From assembly GCA_021783355.1 (NCBI GenBank), contig JAJXTZ010000007.1, positions 1-34,822 of the forward strand: a DNA stretch of 34,822 bases, given 5' to 3'. This DNA is from a bacterium. Its GTDB lineage: Bacteria; Elusimicrobiota; Elusimicrobia; UBA1565; UBA9628. The translations under genes and the position numbers were made by a program. The notes beneath the pieces were generated by a model that was given only the letters and a program-made list of their open reading frames with translations, did no database searches and was not told the origin of the DNA. Shown here piece by piece: positions 23,148 through 30,527 of this stretch (its first letter is position 1; every line of letters begins with the position of its first letter).

Positions 23148-24651
23148 TGATGTCCCCCAGCTTGTTCACGATCTTCATCCCGATCGAGATCCAGACCGTG
23201 CAGAACAGCAGCGTGAACACCCCGAGCGGCGAGAAGTAGTACTCGCTCATCGGGCCCGGCTGGAACGCGAACATGATGATCAGCATGATCCACGGCATCA
23301 CGCCGACGACGATCGCCTGGATGCGCTGCTGGGCGGTCATCGCCGCGGTCTTCTCGACCAGCTTGGACTCCTCGCGGATGTTCTCCACGATGCGATCGAA
23401 GATCTTGGTCAGGTTGCCGCCGACCGAGCGCTGGATCACGATGGCCTTGATCATGTAGGACAGCAGACGGCTCTGGACGCGCTCCTCGACGCCGACCAGG
23501 GCCTTCTCGATGCTGGTGCCGAGGTGATAGTTCTTCAGGCACAGGCCGAACTCCTCCGAGATCGGCGGCTGGCAGTCGCGCGTCACCATCTCGATGCAGC
23601 CGATCAGGTCGATCCCAGACTTCAGCCCGTTGGACATCAGGATCATCGTGTCCATCAGCTGGCCCTCGCACTTCATGCCGCGCCGGAAGCGGATGTTGCG
23701 CAGGAGCCAGCCGGGAAGGATCAGGCCCGCGTAGACGCCGAAGCCCCCGAAGATCAGGAGGCCGAAGATGTTGAAGGTCAGCGCGCCGAAGAGCAGTCCG
23801 AGGGCGGCGGGGATCCCGACGAGGTAGTGCACCTTGATGACGATGAATTGCCGCTCGTACTCGTGCGCCCACTCCTTCGCCTTCGCCTTGTAGCGGTCGA
23901 CGCCGTCCCGGATCTTCGCCTCGTTGAGCGTCCCCACGCTGAAGGCCGCAAAGAACGCGCAGGAGATGCCGAGCAGGAAGAAGACCAGCGCCAGCAGGCG
24001 CGCGTTCGCGTCCGGATGGGACGGGGGGGCGTAGCCGCGCGGCGGGTCCTGCAGGACCTCGAAGGCCCCGTTGCTCAGCGCCCCGATCGCGATCACCGCG
24101 TTGCGGTAGCGGTCGGTCTTGCCGTTGATCAGGCCGTCCATCACGCTGTCCATCTGCTGGTTGATCAGCGTGAAGTAGGCGATGACCGCGCGGCCGCGCC
24201 CGCCCAGCGAGTCGCCCAGCCGCGCGCGGACGATCCGGTCCAGGGACATCTGGAAGCGGATCCGGTTGTCCGCGTAGTCGTGGATCAGGGAGCCGGGCTG
24301 GACATACTGGCCGCCGTCGGAAGGCGGGTAGCTCTTGCGCACCAGCTCGAAGAACTCGTACAGGACGGAGACGGGCGCCTGCCAGAGCTGCGCCTCGTTG
24401 AGAATGCCCTCGTCGGGATCCTGCCAGACCGGGTGCTTGAGCATGGGCCCGAGGGTCTGGTCCACCCACTTCGGAACTTGGAGCCCGGGGTCGCGGTCGG
24501 GCTTGAAGTAATGATAGAAGATCTGGACGTGGGTCTCCGCGCCGCTGCTCTTGCCGCCCAGGAACTGCCGCTGCTGGCGGTTGAAGAGCTGCTGCGCGCA
24601 AGCAGGCGACGCCGCGGCGGCCAGCAGGACGGCGAGGAGGGCGCCGCGCAT
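23140..24651 (-). CDS. tadB: TadB platform protein with a long exported N-terminal extension
   Basis: A 503-residue protein; typical TadB is about 300. The C-terminal 290 residues are standard: a helix pair near 280-320, the T2SF domain with CEGQLMDTMILMSNGLKSG, then SIEKALVGVEERV and RIVENIREESKLVEKTAAMTAQQR, and final helices. In front are about 210 extra residues: a signal peptide (MRGALLAVLLAAAASPACAQ), a Tyr/Phe/Pro-rich segment and a helical segment before the first membrane helix (about 214-234). This part should be outside the cytoplasm, where it could contact the secretin, TPR protein or CpaB. The ATG at 24651 shares one base with the preceding TGA. Whether Cys18 is a lipobox is doubtful (SPAC). 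Confidence 0.9.
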   Translation of the reverse strand: MRGALLAVLLAAAASPACAQQLFNRQQRQFLGGKSSGAETHVQIFYHYFKPDRDPGLQVPKWVDQTLGPMLKHPVWQDPDEGILNEAQLWQAPVSVLYEFFELVRKSYPPSDGGQYVQPGSLIHDYADNRIRFQMSLDRIVRARLGDSLGGRGRAVIAYFTLINQQMDSVMDGLINGKTDRYRNAVIAIGALSNGAFEVLQDPPRGYAPPSHPDANARLLALVFFLLGISCAFFAAFSVGTLNEAKIRDGVDRYKAKAKEWAHEYERQFIVIKVHYLVGIPAALGLLFGALTFNIFGLLIFGGFGVYAGLILPGWLLRNIRFRRGMKCEGQLMDTMILMSNGLKSGIDLIGCIEMVTRDCQPPISEEFGLCLKNYHLGTSIEKALVGVEERVQSRLLSYMIKAIVIQRSVGGNLTKIFDRIVENIREESKLVEKTAAMTAQQRIQAIVVGVMPWIMLIIMFAFQPGPMSEYYFSPLGVFTLLFCTVWISIGMKIVNKLGDINV

Positions 24652-26978
24652 CAGTGCGCGCCTCCCTGGGCCTCGGCGACGGCCTCCGCGTCCTCGGAGC
24701 AGGGGATGCCCTGCTTGATCAGCTCGTCGATCGCGTTGGGCAGGCCCTTCTTCTTCTTCGTCCGCTCGCTCATGAAGACTTCGGTCGGGATCTCCAGCCC
24801 CTTCAGCTTGAACTCCTCATAGAAGCGCGGGATGTAGTCGCAGGCCGTGAAGTAGCCGTAGCTGTTGCCCTTCTCGTCGACGTGCGTCTGGATGAAGCGG
24901 AAGATGTTCTTGCGCAGGATCTGGATGCCGTCGCGACCGACGCACTCGGTGACCCAGGTGGTGCGGCGCTTGCCGTCCGGGAAGCGCGTGATCTGGACGA
25001 AGAGGTTGACGGCCGAGGAGATCATCTCGATGAGCACGTTCATCGGCAGGTCCGTGCCGGCCATCAGGCACATGGCCGACAGGCGCGAGATCGCGTCTCC
25101 CGGGGTGTTGGCGTGCAGGGTGGCCAGCGACCCCTCGTGGCCCGTGTTCATCGCCTGGAGCATGTCCAAGGACTCGCCGCCGCGGCACTCGCCGACGACG
25201 ATGCGGTCGGGGCGCATGCGCAGGCAGTTCTTGATCAGATCGCGGATGGTGATCTCGCCTTTGCCCTCGATGTTCGGCGGGCGCGACTCCAGGCGGATCC
25301 AATGCTCGGCCAGCAGGCGGAGCTCGGCCGTGTCCTCGACGGTGATGATGCGCTCCCCGCCCGGGATGTAGTTGGAGAGCATATTGAGGAAGGTCGTCTT
25401 TCCGGTGCCGGTGCCGCCGGAGATCAGGATGTTCTTCTTCGAGATGACCGAGGCGCGCAGGAACTCCACGATCGTCGGCGTCGTCGAGCCGAACTTGATC
25501 AGCTGGTCGGCGGTGAAGGGCTTGGCGGAGAAGCGCCGGATCGTCAGCGTCGGGCCCGAGACCGCCAGCGGCGCGATGATCGCGTTGACGCGCGAGCCGT
25601 CCTTCAAACGGGCGTCCACCAGCGGGACCGATTCGTCGATGCGGCGGCCGACGGGAGCGACGATGCGCTTGATGACCTGGACCACCTGTTCGTCGTTGCG
25701 GAAGCGCATCGGCAGCAGCACCAGCTGCCCCTTCTGCTCGATGTAGATCTTGTCGAACGCGTTGACCATGATCTCGTTGATGGTCGGGTCGCGCAGCAGC
25801 TGCTGCAGCGGGCCCAGGCCCAGGATCTCGTCGACGAGCTCCACGACGAACTGCTCGCGCTGCGCGCGCGACAGCGCGAGGCCCTGCTCGCGCTGAAGCA
25901 GGTTGTCGATGATCTGGCCGACCTTGGAGCGGTTGTCCTCGTTCTGCTTGGGGTCGTCCGAGATGCGGATGTGCTCGGTCTCCATCGCCCCGACCACCAG
26001 GCGGTGCATCTTGGACTTCAGGTCGTCCCAGAAATCGGGGACGTTCCCGGCCGCCGCGGCCGTCGTCGCGGCGGCCTTGGGCGCCTCGGAGGCCTCGACC
26101 GGGGCGGTCGGCTTCCACAGGAGGTCCGCGGAGGCGGCGAACTCCTCCGCCCCCAGGAAGCTCTCCCAGGACTTGACCGAGGACTTGACCTCCATCGTCC
26201 GGCCCAGCAGGACGCGCAGGGACTTCACCCAGTCGCTCTGCATCTGCTCGACGACCAGGATTTTCTGCGTGTTCGCGTACTCGGGGATCAGGTCCTCCCA
26301 GGGCATGTACGCGAGCACGTTCTTCTGCATCGCGCTGAAGAAGCGCGCGACCTCCTTCGGGGCGAGCGCGCCGGGGAGGTTGGCCTGGTTGACGATGACC
26401 TCGAACTTGTCCAGCGGGAAATGGAGGGCCTTGATCTCGTTGAAGAGCGCGTAGGTCGCCTCGAAGTGCGAGCGCTGGGGCAGGCAGATCCAATAGATCA
26501 GGTCCGCCATGTCGAAGGAGAAAATCTGCATCGGGAAGAACGGGTCCACGTCCAAGAAGAGGTCGTAGCTCTCCGCCAGGGCCCCGAGGATCTTGACGAC
26601 GACGTTCGGCGACAGGCGCAGGAACTCCTGGCGCGACGAGGCCAGGGGCAGCAGACCCACGCCCCACTGCGAGATCGGGATGCGGCCCTTGAGCAGGCGG
26701 CCGAGGCCGCCGGTCGGGTTCTCGCCGACCAACTGGCTCATGCTGGCCAAGGACGGGGGGTTGAGCCCCAGCACGAAGCTCAGGTCATTGCGGCACAGCG
26801 GGTCCATGTGCACGACGACGACCTTGCGGTTCTGGCTGCCGGCCCAGGCCAGGGCCAGGTTCAGGCACGCGGTGGTCTTGCCGACGCCCTCCTTGGGCCC
26901 CGTAAAGACGACGACCCGCCCCGGCTCCTTGATGGAGGTGGGGACGACGGTCTCGGCGCCTGCGGGCGACTCTGCCAT
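24651..26978 (-). CDS. tadA: TadZ-TadA fusion: MinD/ParA-like localisation domain plus pilus assembly ATPase
   Basis: A 775-residue fusion. Residues 21-290 are MinD/ParA-like, as in TadZ/CpaE, which targets the pilus machine to a site. They contain a deviant Walker A (GPKEGVGKTT, 27-36), DVD (about 143-145, in the Walker B region) and a C-terminal half less like active ParA. An Ala/Pro linker (about 290-315) joins the CpaF/TadA ATPase: the N-terminal domain (FVVELVDEILGLGPLQQLL), Walker A GGTGTGKT (521-528), then an Asp box with VEDTAELRL, Walker B (RIVVGECRGGE) and a His box (LATLHANTPGDA). All catalytic parts are present, so it should power pilus assembly. The two proteins are separate genes in most Tad loci. 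The ATG at 26978 lies 4 nt below the secretin stop with a poor ribosome site. Confidence 0.93.
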   Translation of the reverse strand: MAESPAGAETVVPTSIKEPGRVVVFTGPKEGVGKTTACLNLALAWAGSQNRKVVVVHMDPLCRNDLSFVLGLNPPSLASMSQLVGENPTGGLGRLLKGRIPISQWGVGLLPLASSRQEFLRLSPNVVVKILGALAESYDLFLDVDPFFPMQIFSFDMADLIYWICLPQRSHFEATYALFNEIKALHFPLDKFEVIVNQANLPGALAPKEVARFFSAMQKNVLAYMPWEDLIPEYANTQKILVVEQMQSDWVKSLRVLLGRTMEVKSSVKSWESFLGAEEFAASADLLWKPTAPVEASEAPKAAATTAAAAGNVPDFWDDLKSKMHRLVVGAMETEHIRISDDPKQNEDNRSKVGQIIDNLLQREQGLALSRAQREQFVVELVDEILGLGPLQQLLRDPTINEIMVNAFDKIYIEQKGQLVLLPMRFRNDEQVVQVIKRIVAPVGRRIDESVPLVDARLKDGSRVNAIIAPLAVSGPTLTIRRFSAKPFTADQLIKFGSTTPTIVEFLRASVISKKNILISGGTGTGKTTFLNMLSNYIPGGERIITVEDTAELRLLAEHWIRLESRPPNIEGKGEITIRDLIKNCLRMRPDRIVVGECRGGESLDMLQAMNTGHEGSLATLHANTPGDAISRLSAMCLMAGTDLPMNVLIEMISSAVNLFVQITRFPDGKRRTTWVTECVGRDGIQILRKNIFRFIQTHVDEKGNSYGYFTACDYIPRFYEEFKLKGLEIPTEVFMSERTKKKKGLPNAIDELIKQGIPCSEDAEAVAEAQGGAH

Positions 26979-26982
26979 GTCG

Positions 26983-27732
26983 TTACTTGACGATTTCCAT
27001 CGTGATGAACAGGAACAGCGACTCCTGCGTCTCAGTCACCGTCTTGGTGGTGAATAGGAGCCCGATCAGCGGGATGTGCCCGATGAAGGGGATGCGGGTG
27101 GTCGAGATGTTCTTCGTGCTGGACTTCAGGCCGCCGATCACGAGCGTGTCGCCGCTCTTGACCTCCACCGCGGTCTGGATCTGCCGGGTGACGACCGAAG
27201 GCACCGAGGTGTTGCCGACCTGGACGGTTTTGGAGAAGTCCACGTTCGACACCTCGAGCTGGAGCTCGGCGCGGATGGTGTCCTTCTTGTTCGGGTTGAT
27301 CACCGGCACCACGTTGAGGATCACGCCGAACTTCTTGAAATCGGTGGTCACCGTGCCGTTGCCGTTGGCGGTGGGATACGGCTGCTCGCCGCCGACCACG
27401 AAATTGGCCTGCGACTGCGCCTGAACGATCACCTTGGGATTCGACAGCAATTGGGCCTTGCCCTCGGTCTCCAGCATCTTCAAGGAGGTCTGCAGCTGAG
27501 TCTGACGCGCGAAATCGCCGACCTTGATGATCGCTCCGGTCGGGATCGCCTTCTCCGCGAAGTTCACTCCGGCCTGAAACGGCGTCCAGGAGAAGCCCAA
27601 GTCCTTCTCATAGGATCCCGAGATCTCGACGATGTCCGCGGAGACCGCGATCAGGGAATCCTGCGGCTGGGCCGCGGCCTTGACCGCGAGAGTCGCGAGG
27701 AGCGCCAACGCCAGCCAGAGATGTCGTTTCAT
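26983..27732 (-). CDS. Minimal Tad secretin (RcpA/CpaC-like), secretin domain only
   Basis: A 249-residue exported protein with a signal peptide (MKRHLWLALALLATLAVKAAA). Nearly all the rest is the secretin domain: VSADIVEISGSYEKDLGFSW at the start, a region with LLSNPKVIVQAQSQANFVVGGEQPYP (the usual LSnPri...N..A.f..G.e pattern), VKSGDTLVIGGL, and the closing IPFIGHIPLIGLLF. RcpA and CpaC are usually about 400-550 residues and carry N-terminal BON-like and other domains that reach inward. These are missing here, so the periplasmic reach may come from the TadB extension or the TPR protein. It forms the outer-membrane exit for Flp pili. The gene lies 44 bp below CpaB and is followed at 4 nt by TadZ-A. 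Confidence 0.9.
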   Translation of the reverse strand: MKRHLWLALALLATLAVKAAAQPQDSLIAVSADIVEISGSYEKDLGFSWTPFQAGVNFAEKAIPTGAIIKVGDFARQTQLQTSLKMLETEGKAQLLSNPKVIVQAQSQANFVVGGEQPYPTANGNGTVTTDFKKFGVILNVVPVINPNKKDTIRAELQLEVSNVDFSKTVQVGNTSVPSVVTRQIQTAVEVKSGDTLVIGGLKSSTKNISTTRIPFIGHIPLIGLLFTTKTVTETQESLFLFITMEIVK

Positions 27733-27776
27733 GATGTCGGGTCTTCCTGGGTCCAGAGGCGGCTCTTCACGGCCGA

Positions 27777-28532
27777 TCAGCGGAACAGCTTCCTGAAGCT
27801 GGCCATCTCCATCGGATGCATCTCCACGTCCCCGAGGCCGCGCAGGATGACCGTGGGCGTGCCTTGGTTGAGCGACAAAGCCAGGTACTGGGCCTCGGTC
27901 GGGTTCAGGGCCAGGCTCAGCGTCGCCTTCTCCGAGAACGCCGCCGTCTTGGCCTCCGATTTTGCCAATCCCTTGAACTCAGCCGCGCTCATGCCCTGTC
28001 CCAGGTTCGTGCCCACGGCGATGACCAGCACGTTCTGCAGGATCGTCGCGGTGACCTTCTCCTTGCGGCCGTCGTTCATCATCGCGTCGAAAGTGACCAG
28101 CACGTCCACCCGGTCGCCGGGCTTGATCAGGGCCTTCATCTCCGGGTCGATGGGCACCATCGCGCCGCGGTAGCCCGGAGGGATCTTCACGCTCAGGCCG
28201 GACTCCGGGGACAGCGAGACCAGGGAGGACTGCGTGAGCTGGTCGCCCTTGGGGATGCGGGTGCGGGTCACCAGATTCATGACCAGCTTCATGTCCGACT
28301 CGGTCTTGATCTCGAAGGAATCCTGCTGCATGTACTTGCGCGGGATGTCCATCGTGGTGACCATGTCCGGGCGCAGGACGGTGCGCTCCGGGATGTCGAC
28401 GGTCGCCACCAGGACCTTGGCTTTCTGGTAGTCGCTCTCCAAGGCGCGCTGCTTGCTCGACAGGACCATCAGATAGAAGACGGCCGCGAGCATCGCGAGC
28501 ACCATCGGGATCATCACGCCTTTTTTTTCCAT
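27777..28532 (-). CDS. cpaB: Flp pilus assembly protein CpaB/RcpC
   Basis: A 251-residue protein with one N-terminal helix (about 6-22). A SAF domain follows (about 38-115, VLVATVDIPERTVLRPDMVTTMDIP, then TRTRIPKGDQLTQSSL), then the CpaB-specific C-terminal part with IPPGYRGAMVPID, IKPGDRVDVLVTFD and TLSLALNPTEAQYLALSLNQG. The length is close to family norms. CpaB is a periplasmic partner of the secretin and is thought to stabilise or gate it. The ATG at 28532 has GGAAGAG about 4 nt upstream. Codons 2-4 contain a run of eight A, a possible slippage site. The gap to tadE is 28 bp. Confidence 0.92.
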   Translation of the reverse strand: MEKKGVMIPMVLAMLAAVFYLMVLSSKQRALESDYQKAKVLVATVDIPERTVLRPDMVTTMDIPRKYMQQDSFEIKTESDMKLVMNLVTRTRIPKGDQLTQSSLVSLSPESGLSVKIPPGYRGAMVPIDPEMKALIKPGDRVDVLVTFDAMMNDGRKEKVTATILQNVLVIAVGTNLGQGMSAAEFKGLAKSEAKTAAFSEKATLSLALNPTEAQYLALSLNQGTPTVILRGLGDVEMHPMEMASFRKLFR

Positions 28533-28560
28533 TGTCTCTTCCTGGTTGAGTGTCCCGTCG

Positions 28561-28998
28561 TCACTTCCGCAACGGCTGTTCGATCGGCATGCGCACCGTC
28601 GCCATCAGCAGCCGCGTCCCGGTCCCCCGGGGCTTGGCGAGGATGATGCTGCTGATGGGAAAGATCAGCTTGACCTGTTCCCGCGAGGTGCAGACCAGGT
28701 CGTAGTTCGGCTGGCCCGCCTGCGGGTCCGAAGGAGTCGGCTCCTGCACGCAATCGACCGTCGCCGCCGGAAGGATGCGCTTCATCACGTCGTTCATCCC
28801 CCCGTTTCCGCCCGTCGACGCAAGCCACGTCATGCCGCCGATCCGCGCGACCTCGTAGGTCGCGTGGTTGAGGACGATGAGCTGGAACGAGACATAACCG
28901 ATCTCCATGATCGTGAAGACGATGCCCAGGAAGATCGGGAGGATGAGCAGCATCTCCACGACGACCTGCCCCGACTCCCGCCGCCTCGGACTTCTCAC
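28561..28998 (-). CDS. tadE: TadE-like pseudopilin
   Basis: A 145-residue protein with the classic TadE signature: SGQVVVEMLLILPIF, a Gly-Gln cleavage site with Glu at mature position 5, a helix (about residues 12-31), then a helical region FQLIVLNHATYEVARIGG. The exported part has two Cys. The start is GTG at 28998 with GAGGAGGAG just upstream. TadE is processed by the prepilin peptidase and needed for pilus formation. It follows the second pilin gene by 61 bp, a gap that contains the 30-bp palindrome. That hairpin would help keep pilin mRNA in excess over assembly genes if they share a transcript. Confidence 0.92.
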   Translation of the reverse strand: MRSPRRRESGQVVVEMLLILPIFLGIVFTIMEIGYVSFQLIVLNHATYEVARIGGMTWLASTGGNGGMNDVMKRILPAATVDCVQEPTPSDPQAGQPNYDLVCTSREQVKLIFPISSIILAKPRGTGTRLLMATVRMPIEQPLRK

Positions 28999-29020
28999 GT
29001 CTCCTCCTCGCGCCGGCCCC

Positions 29021-29050
29021 CCGTCCCGGCCCCGCGCGGGGCCGGGACGG
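29021..29050 (-). other. 30-bp perfect palindrome between the pilin and assembly genes
   Basis: The whole stretch from 29021 to 29050 is a perfect 15-bp inverted repeat (centre GCGC), 9 nt after the pilin stop. As RNA it gives a very stable GC hairpin with a tetraloop. No T-run follows, so it is not a standard terminator. An mRNA-stability or processing element that lets pilin exceed its assembly proteins is the best reading. Confidence 0.6.
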
Positions 29051-29059
29051 ACGCCGCCG

Positions 29060-29284
29060 TCAGTTGCCGCCCGAGCCCATCTGGCTCGCCGCGCCCGTGA
29101 TCATCTGCTGGATGTTGTTGAACAGCGTCGGCATGAACTTCTTGAGCGCCACGCCGGCCACCAGCACCACGCCGACGACCACCGTGAGCATCAACAGATA
29201 CTCGACGGTGTTCTGGCCGCGCCGATTCGCGAGCCGCCCGGCGATCCTCGTCTTCATCCACGCCCCCACCTGGTACAATTCCAT
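29060..29284 (-). CDS. flp: Flp/Tad major-type pilin (second of tandem pair)
   Basis: A 74-residue prepilin. The ATG at 29284 is chosen because AAGGAG lies about 11 nt upstream; starts at 29314 (GTG) and 29257 (ATG) are possible. The leader is basic (MKTRIAGRLANRR), then the cleavage site G-QNTVEYLL with Glu at mature position 5 and Tyr at 6, the Flp hallmark. A helix of about 22 residues follows, then an amphipathic tail (KKFMPTLFNNIQQMI) with a Gly/Ser end. Flp pilins of 50-80 residues form the pilus fibre. It lies 31 bp below the first pilin in the same transcript. No prepilin peptidase (TadV/CpaA) is in the window, so it must be elsewhere. Confidence 0.93.
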   Translation of the reverse strand: MELYQVGAWMKTRIAGRLANRRGQNTVEYLLMLTVVVGVVLVAGVALKKFMPTLFNNIQQMITGAASQMGSGGN

Positions 29285-29315
29285 GGTCGAAGTTTCTCCT
29301 TCTCTCGAGTTCACG

Positions 29316-29495
29316 TCAGAAGTACGGCGTCAGGATCTTCATGCCGGCGATCTGGAAGAGGTTGCGCAGCTGCCCCTGGAGGAAACCGAACATCCCCGCG
29401 AAGACCGTGACCAACGTCAGGGTCGTCAGGAGATACTCCACCACGGTTTGCCCCCTCTTTCCTCTTAGTCTCCGGCGTTCTGATCGTGTCCGCAT
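29316..29495 (-). CDS. flp: Flp/Tad pilin (first of tandem pair)
   Basis: A 59-residue prepilin. The ATG at 29495 is the first ATG below the -10, only 7 nt away; the longer frame to 29531 runs through the promoter, so it cannot be translated from this mRNA. The leader is highly basic (MRTRSERRRLRGKR), then G-QTVVEYLL with Glu at 5 and Tyr at 6, a helix rich in Thr/Val/Phe, and a short tail ending PYF. The mature peptide is about 44 residues, small even for Flp. No Shine-Dalgarno site can fit, so translation is probably leaderless. The two tandem pilins may be a major and a minor subunit or alternates. Confidence 0.9.
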   Translation of the reverse strand: MRTRSERRRLRGKRGQTVVEYLLTTLTLVTVFAGMFGFLQGQLRNLFQIAGMKILTPYF

Positions 29496-29502
29496 GCGGG
29501 TG

Positions 29503-29531
29503 AGTGTAACAGCCGTAAAAATTCGTGTCAA
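29503..29531 (-). promoter_or_regulatory. Promoter of the pilin operon
   Basis: TTGACA (29526-29531) and TACACT (29503-29508) are exactly 17 bp apart, and the ATG at 29495 is 7 nt below the -10. This is a near-consensus promoter, as expected for an abundant pilin, and implies a leaderless message. Confidence 0.82.
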
Positions 29532-29541
29532 GACGCCGTCA

Positions 29542-29556
29542 TTAAAAAGCCGTTAA
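29542..29556 (-). promoter_or_regulatory. TTTTAAC-N6-TTAAT repeat upstream of the pilin promoter
   Basis: On the minus strand two TTAA units with an 11-bp period lie 10 bp upstream of the -35, the first overlapping the porV-like stop codon. The same TTTTAAC-N6-TTAAT string occurs at 34088-34104 upstream of the giant FlgD-Ig gene. It may be a regulator site or a UP element. Confidence 0.45.
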
Positions 29557-30527
29557 AATTTCAGCTTGAAGGAAATCTGGTCCACGGTCCCCAGCGCGCC
29601 ATAAGGAACGAACGCGTAATCCAAGGACACCCCGTAGCCGAAAGCCTGCGAGGTGTAGACGCCAAAGCCGAAGCTCAGCCCGCTGGTTTGGTCGAGCTTC
29701 AGGTCCTTGAGCTGGGAATCGAAACTCTGGCCGTAGCTGTCCACGCTGCGGTAGCCGACGCGCATCGTCAGCTGGCCGACGTCCAGGTACTCCTCGGGGA
29801 GCTGGAACTCGCCGCCCAGGGCGATCTGCGCCCCGGTGTCCGAGGCCTTGCTCAGTTCCGCCGAGGCGGTCAGGAAATCGTTGAAGCGCAGCGCCGCCCC
29901 GCCGCGGGTCACCCGCGCCACGTCCGCGGGGTTGGCCCCGAAGTTCTGCACGGCAAAGCCCAGGGACAGCATCCCCGTGGGCTTCAGGATCGCGCCGAAG
30001 TCGCCGGCCAGGGTGTTGTGCGCGGACCCGGCGATGTCCTCGTGGATCTCCCGCACCGAGACGCCGAGGAAGAGCTTCTCGTACCAGAACGAGCGGGCCA
30101 AGCCCACGGCCCCGTAAGCGTCGCGGACGTTGACGTTCGCGTTCTGCTGAGGCACGCCCTGGGCGTCGCGCACGTCGAAGCCGTTGTCGCTCATGTAGCC
30201 GAAGTTCGCGCCCCAAGTGGTGCGTCCCATGGGTTGGGCGTAGCCCAGGTACAGCGGGGAGTCCAAGCCCTGCACGTAGCGCAAGTATGAGAAGGCGAAC
30301 TCGCGCTGCTGGGTCTGGGCCAGCCCCGCGGGGTTCCAGGTCATCGCGTCGGACCCTTCGGCCAGCGCCACGTAAGCCCCGCCCAAGGCCATCGCGCGCG
30401 CCGAGCCTTGGCCGAGCTTCAGGAACGAGGCGGCGCTGGTGCCCGCGCCCGAATCCTGGGCGCGCGCCGGCGCGGCCCCCAGTCCCAGCCCCAACGCGAT
30501 CAGGACGGCGCTCGCCCGGGTCCTCAC
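29553..30527 (-). CDS. PorV/PorQ-like outer-membrane beta-barrel protein
   Basis: A 324-residue protein with a signal peptide (MRTRASAVLIALGLGLGAAPARAQ). The N-terminal motif ASFLKLGQGSARAMALGGAYVALAEGSDAMTWNPAGLA is the PorV/PorQ hallmark, also seen in FadL-like barrels. Alternating strands follow, ending in KLKF, an aromatic C-terminus typical of barrels. In Bacteroidota PorV belongs to the type IX secretion system as a shuttle for surface proteins; in other phyla the family often lacks the rest of that system. It starts at a GTG whose bases overlap the TGA of the giant FlgD-Ig gene (GTGA), with AAGGTG about 8 nt upstream, so the two are coupled. It may insert or display that large protein. 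Confidence 0.9.
   Translation of the reverse strand: MRTRASAVLIALGLGLGAAPARAQDSGAGTSAASFLKLGQGSARAMALGGAYVALAEGSDAMTWNPAGLAQTQQREFAFSYLRYVQGLDSPLYLGYAQPMGRTTWGANFGYMSDNGFDVRDAQGVPQQNANVNVRDAYGAVGLARSFWYEKLFLGVSVREIHEDIAGSAHNTLAGDFGAILKPTGMLSLGFAVQNFGANPADVARVTRGGAALRFNDFLTASAELSKASDTGAQIALGGEFQLPEEYLDVGQLTMRVGYRSVDSYGQSFDSQLKDLKLDQTSGLSFGFGVYTSQAFGYGVSLDYAFVPYGALGTVDQISFKLKF

Noticed and set aside
24654-26990. 778-codon open frame on the plus strand
   Set aside because: It is the complement of the TadZ-TadA gene. Its translation is Asp/Arg/His-rich with no domain, as expected for an antisense frame in GC-rich DNA.
29496-29531. Longer first pilin starting at 29531
   Set aside because: The added codons are the -10, the spacer and the edge of the -35, so they cannot be in the mRNA.
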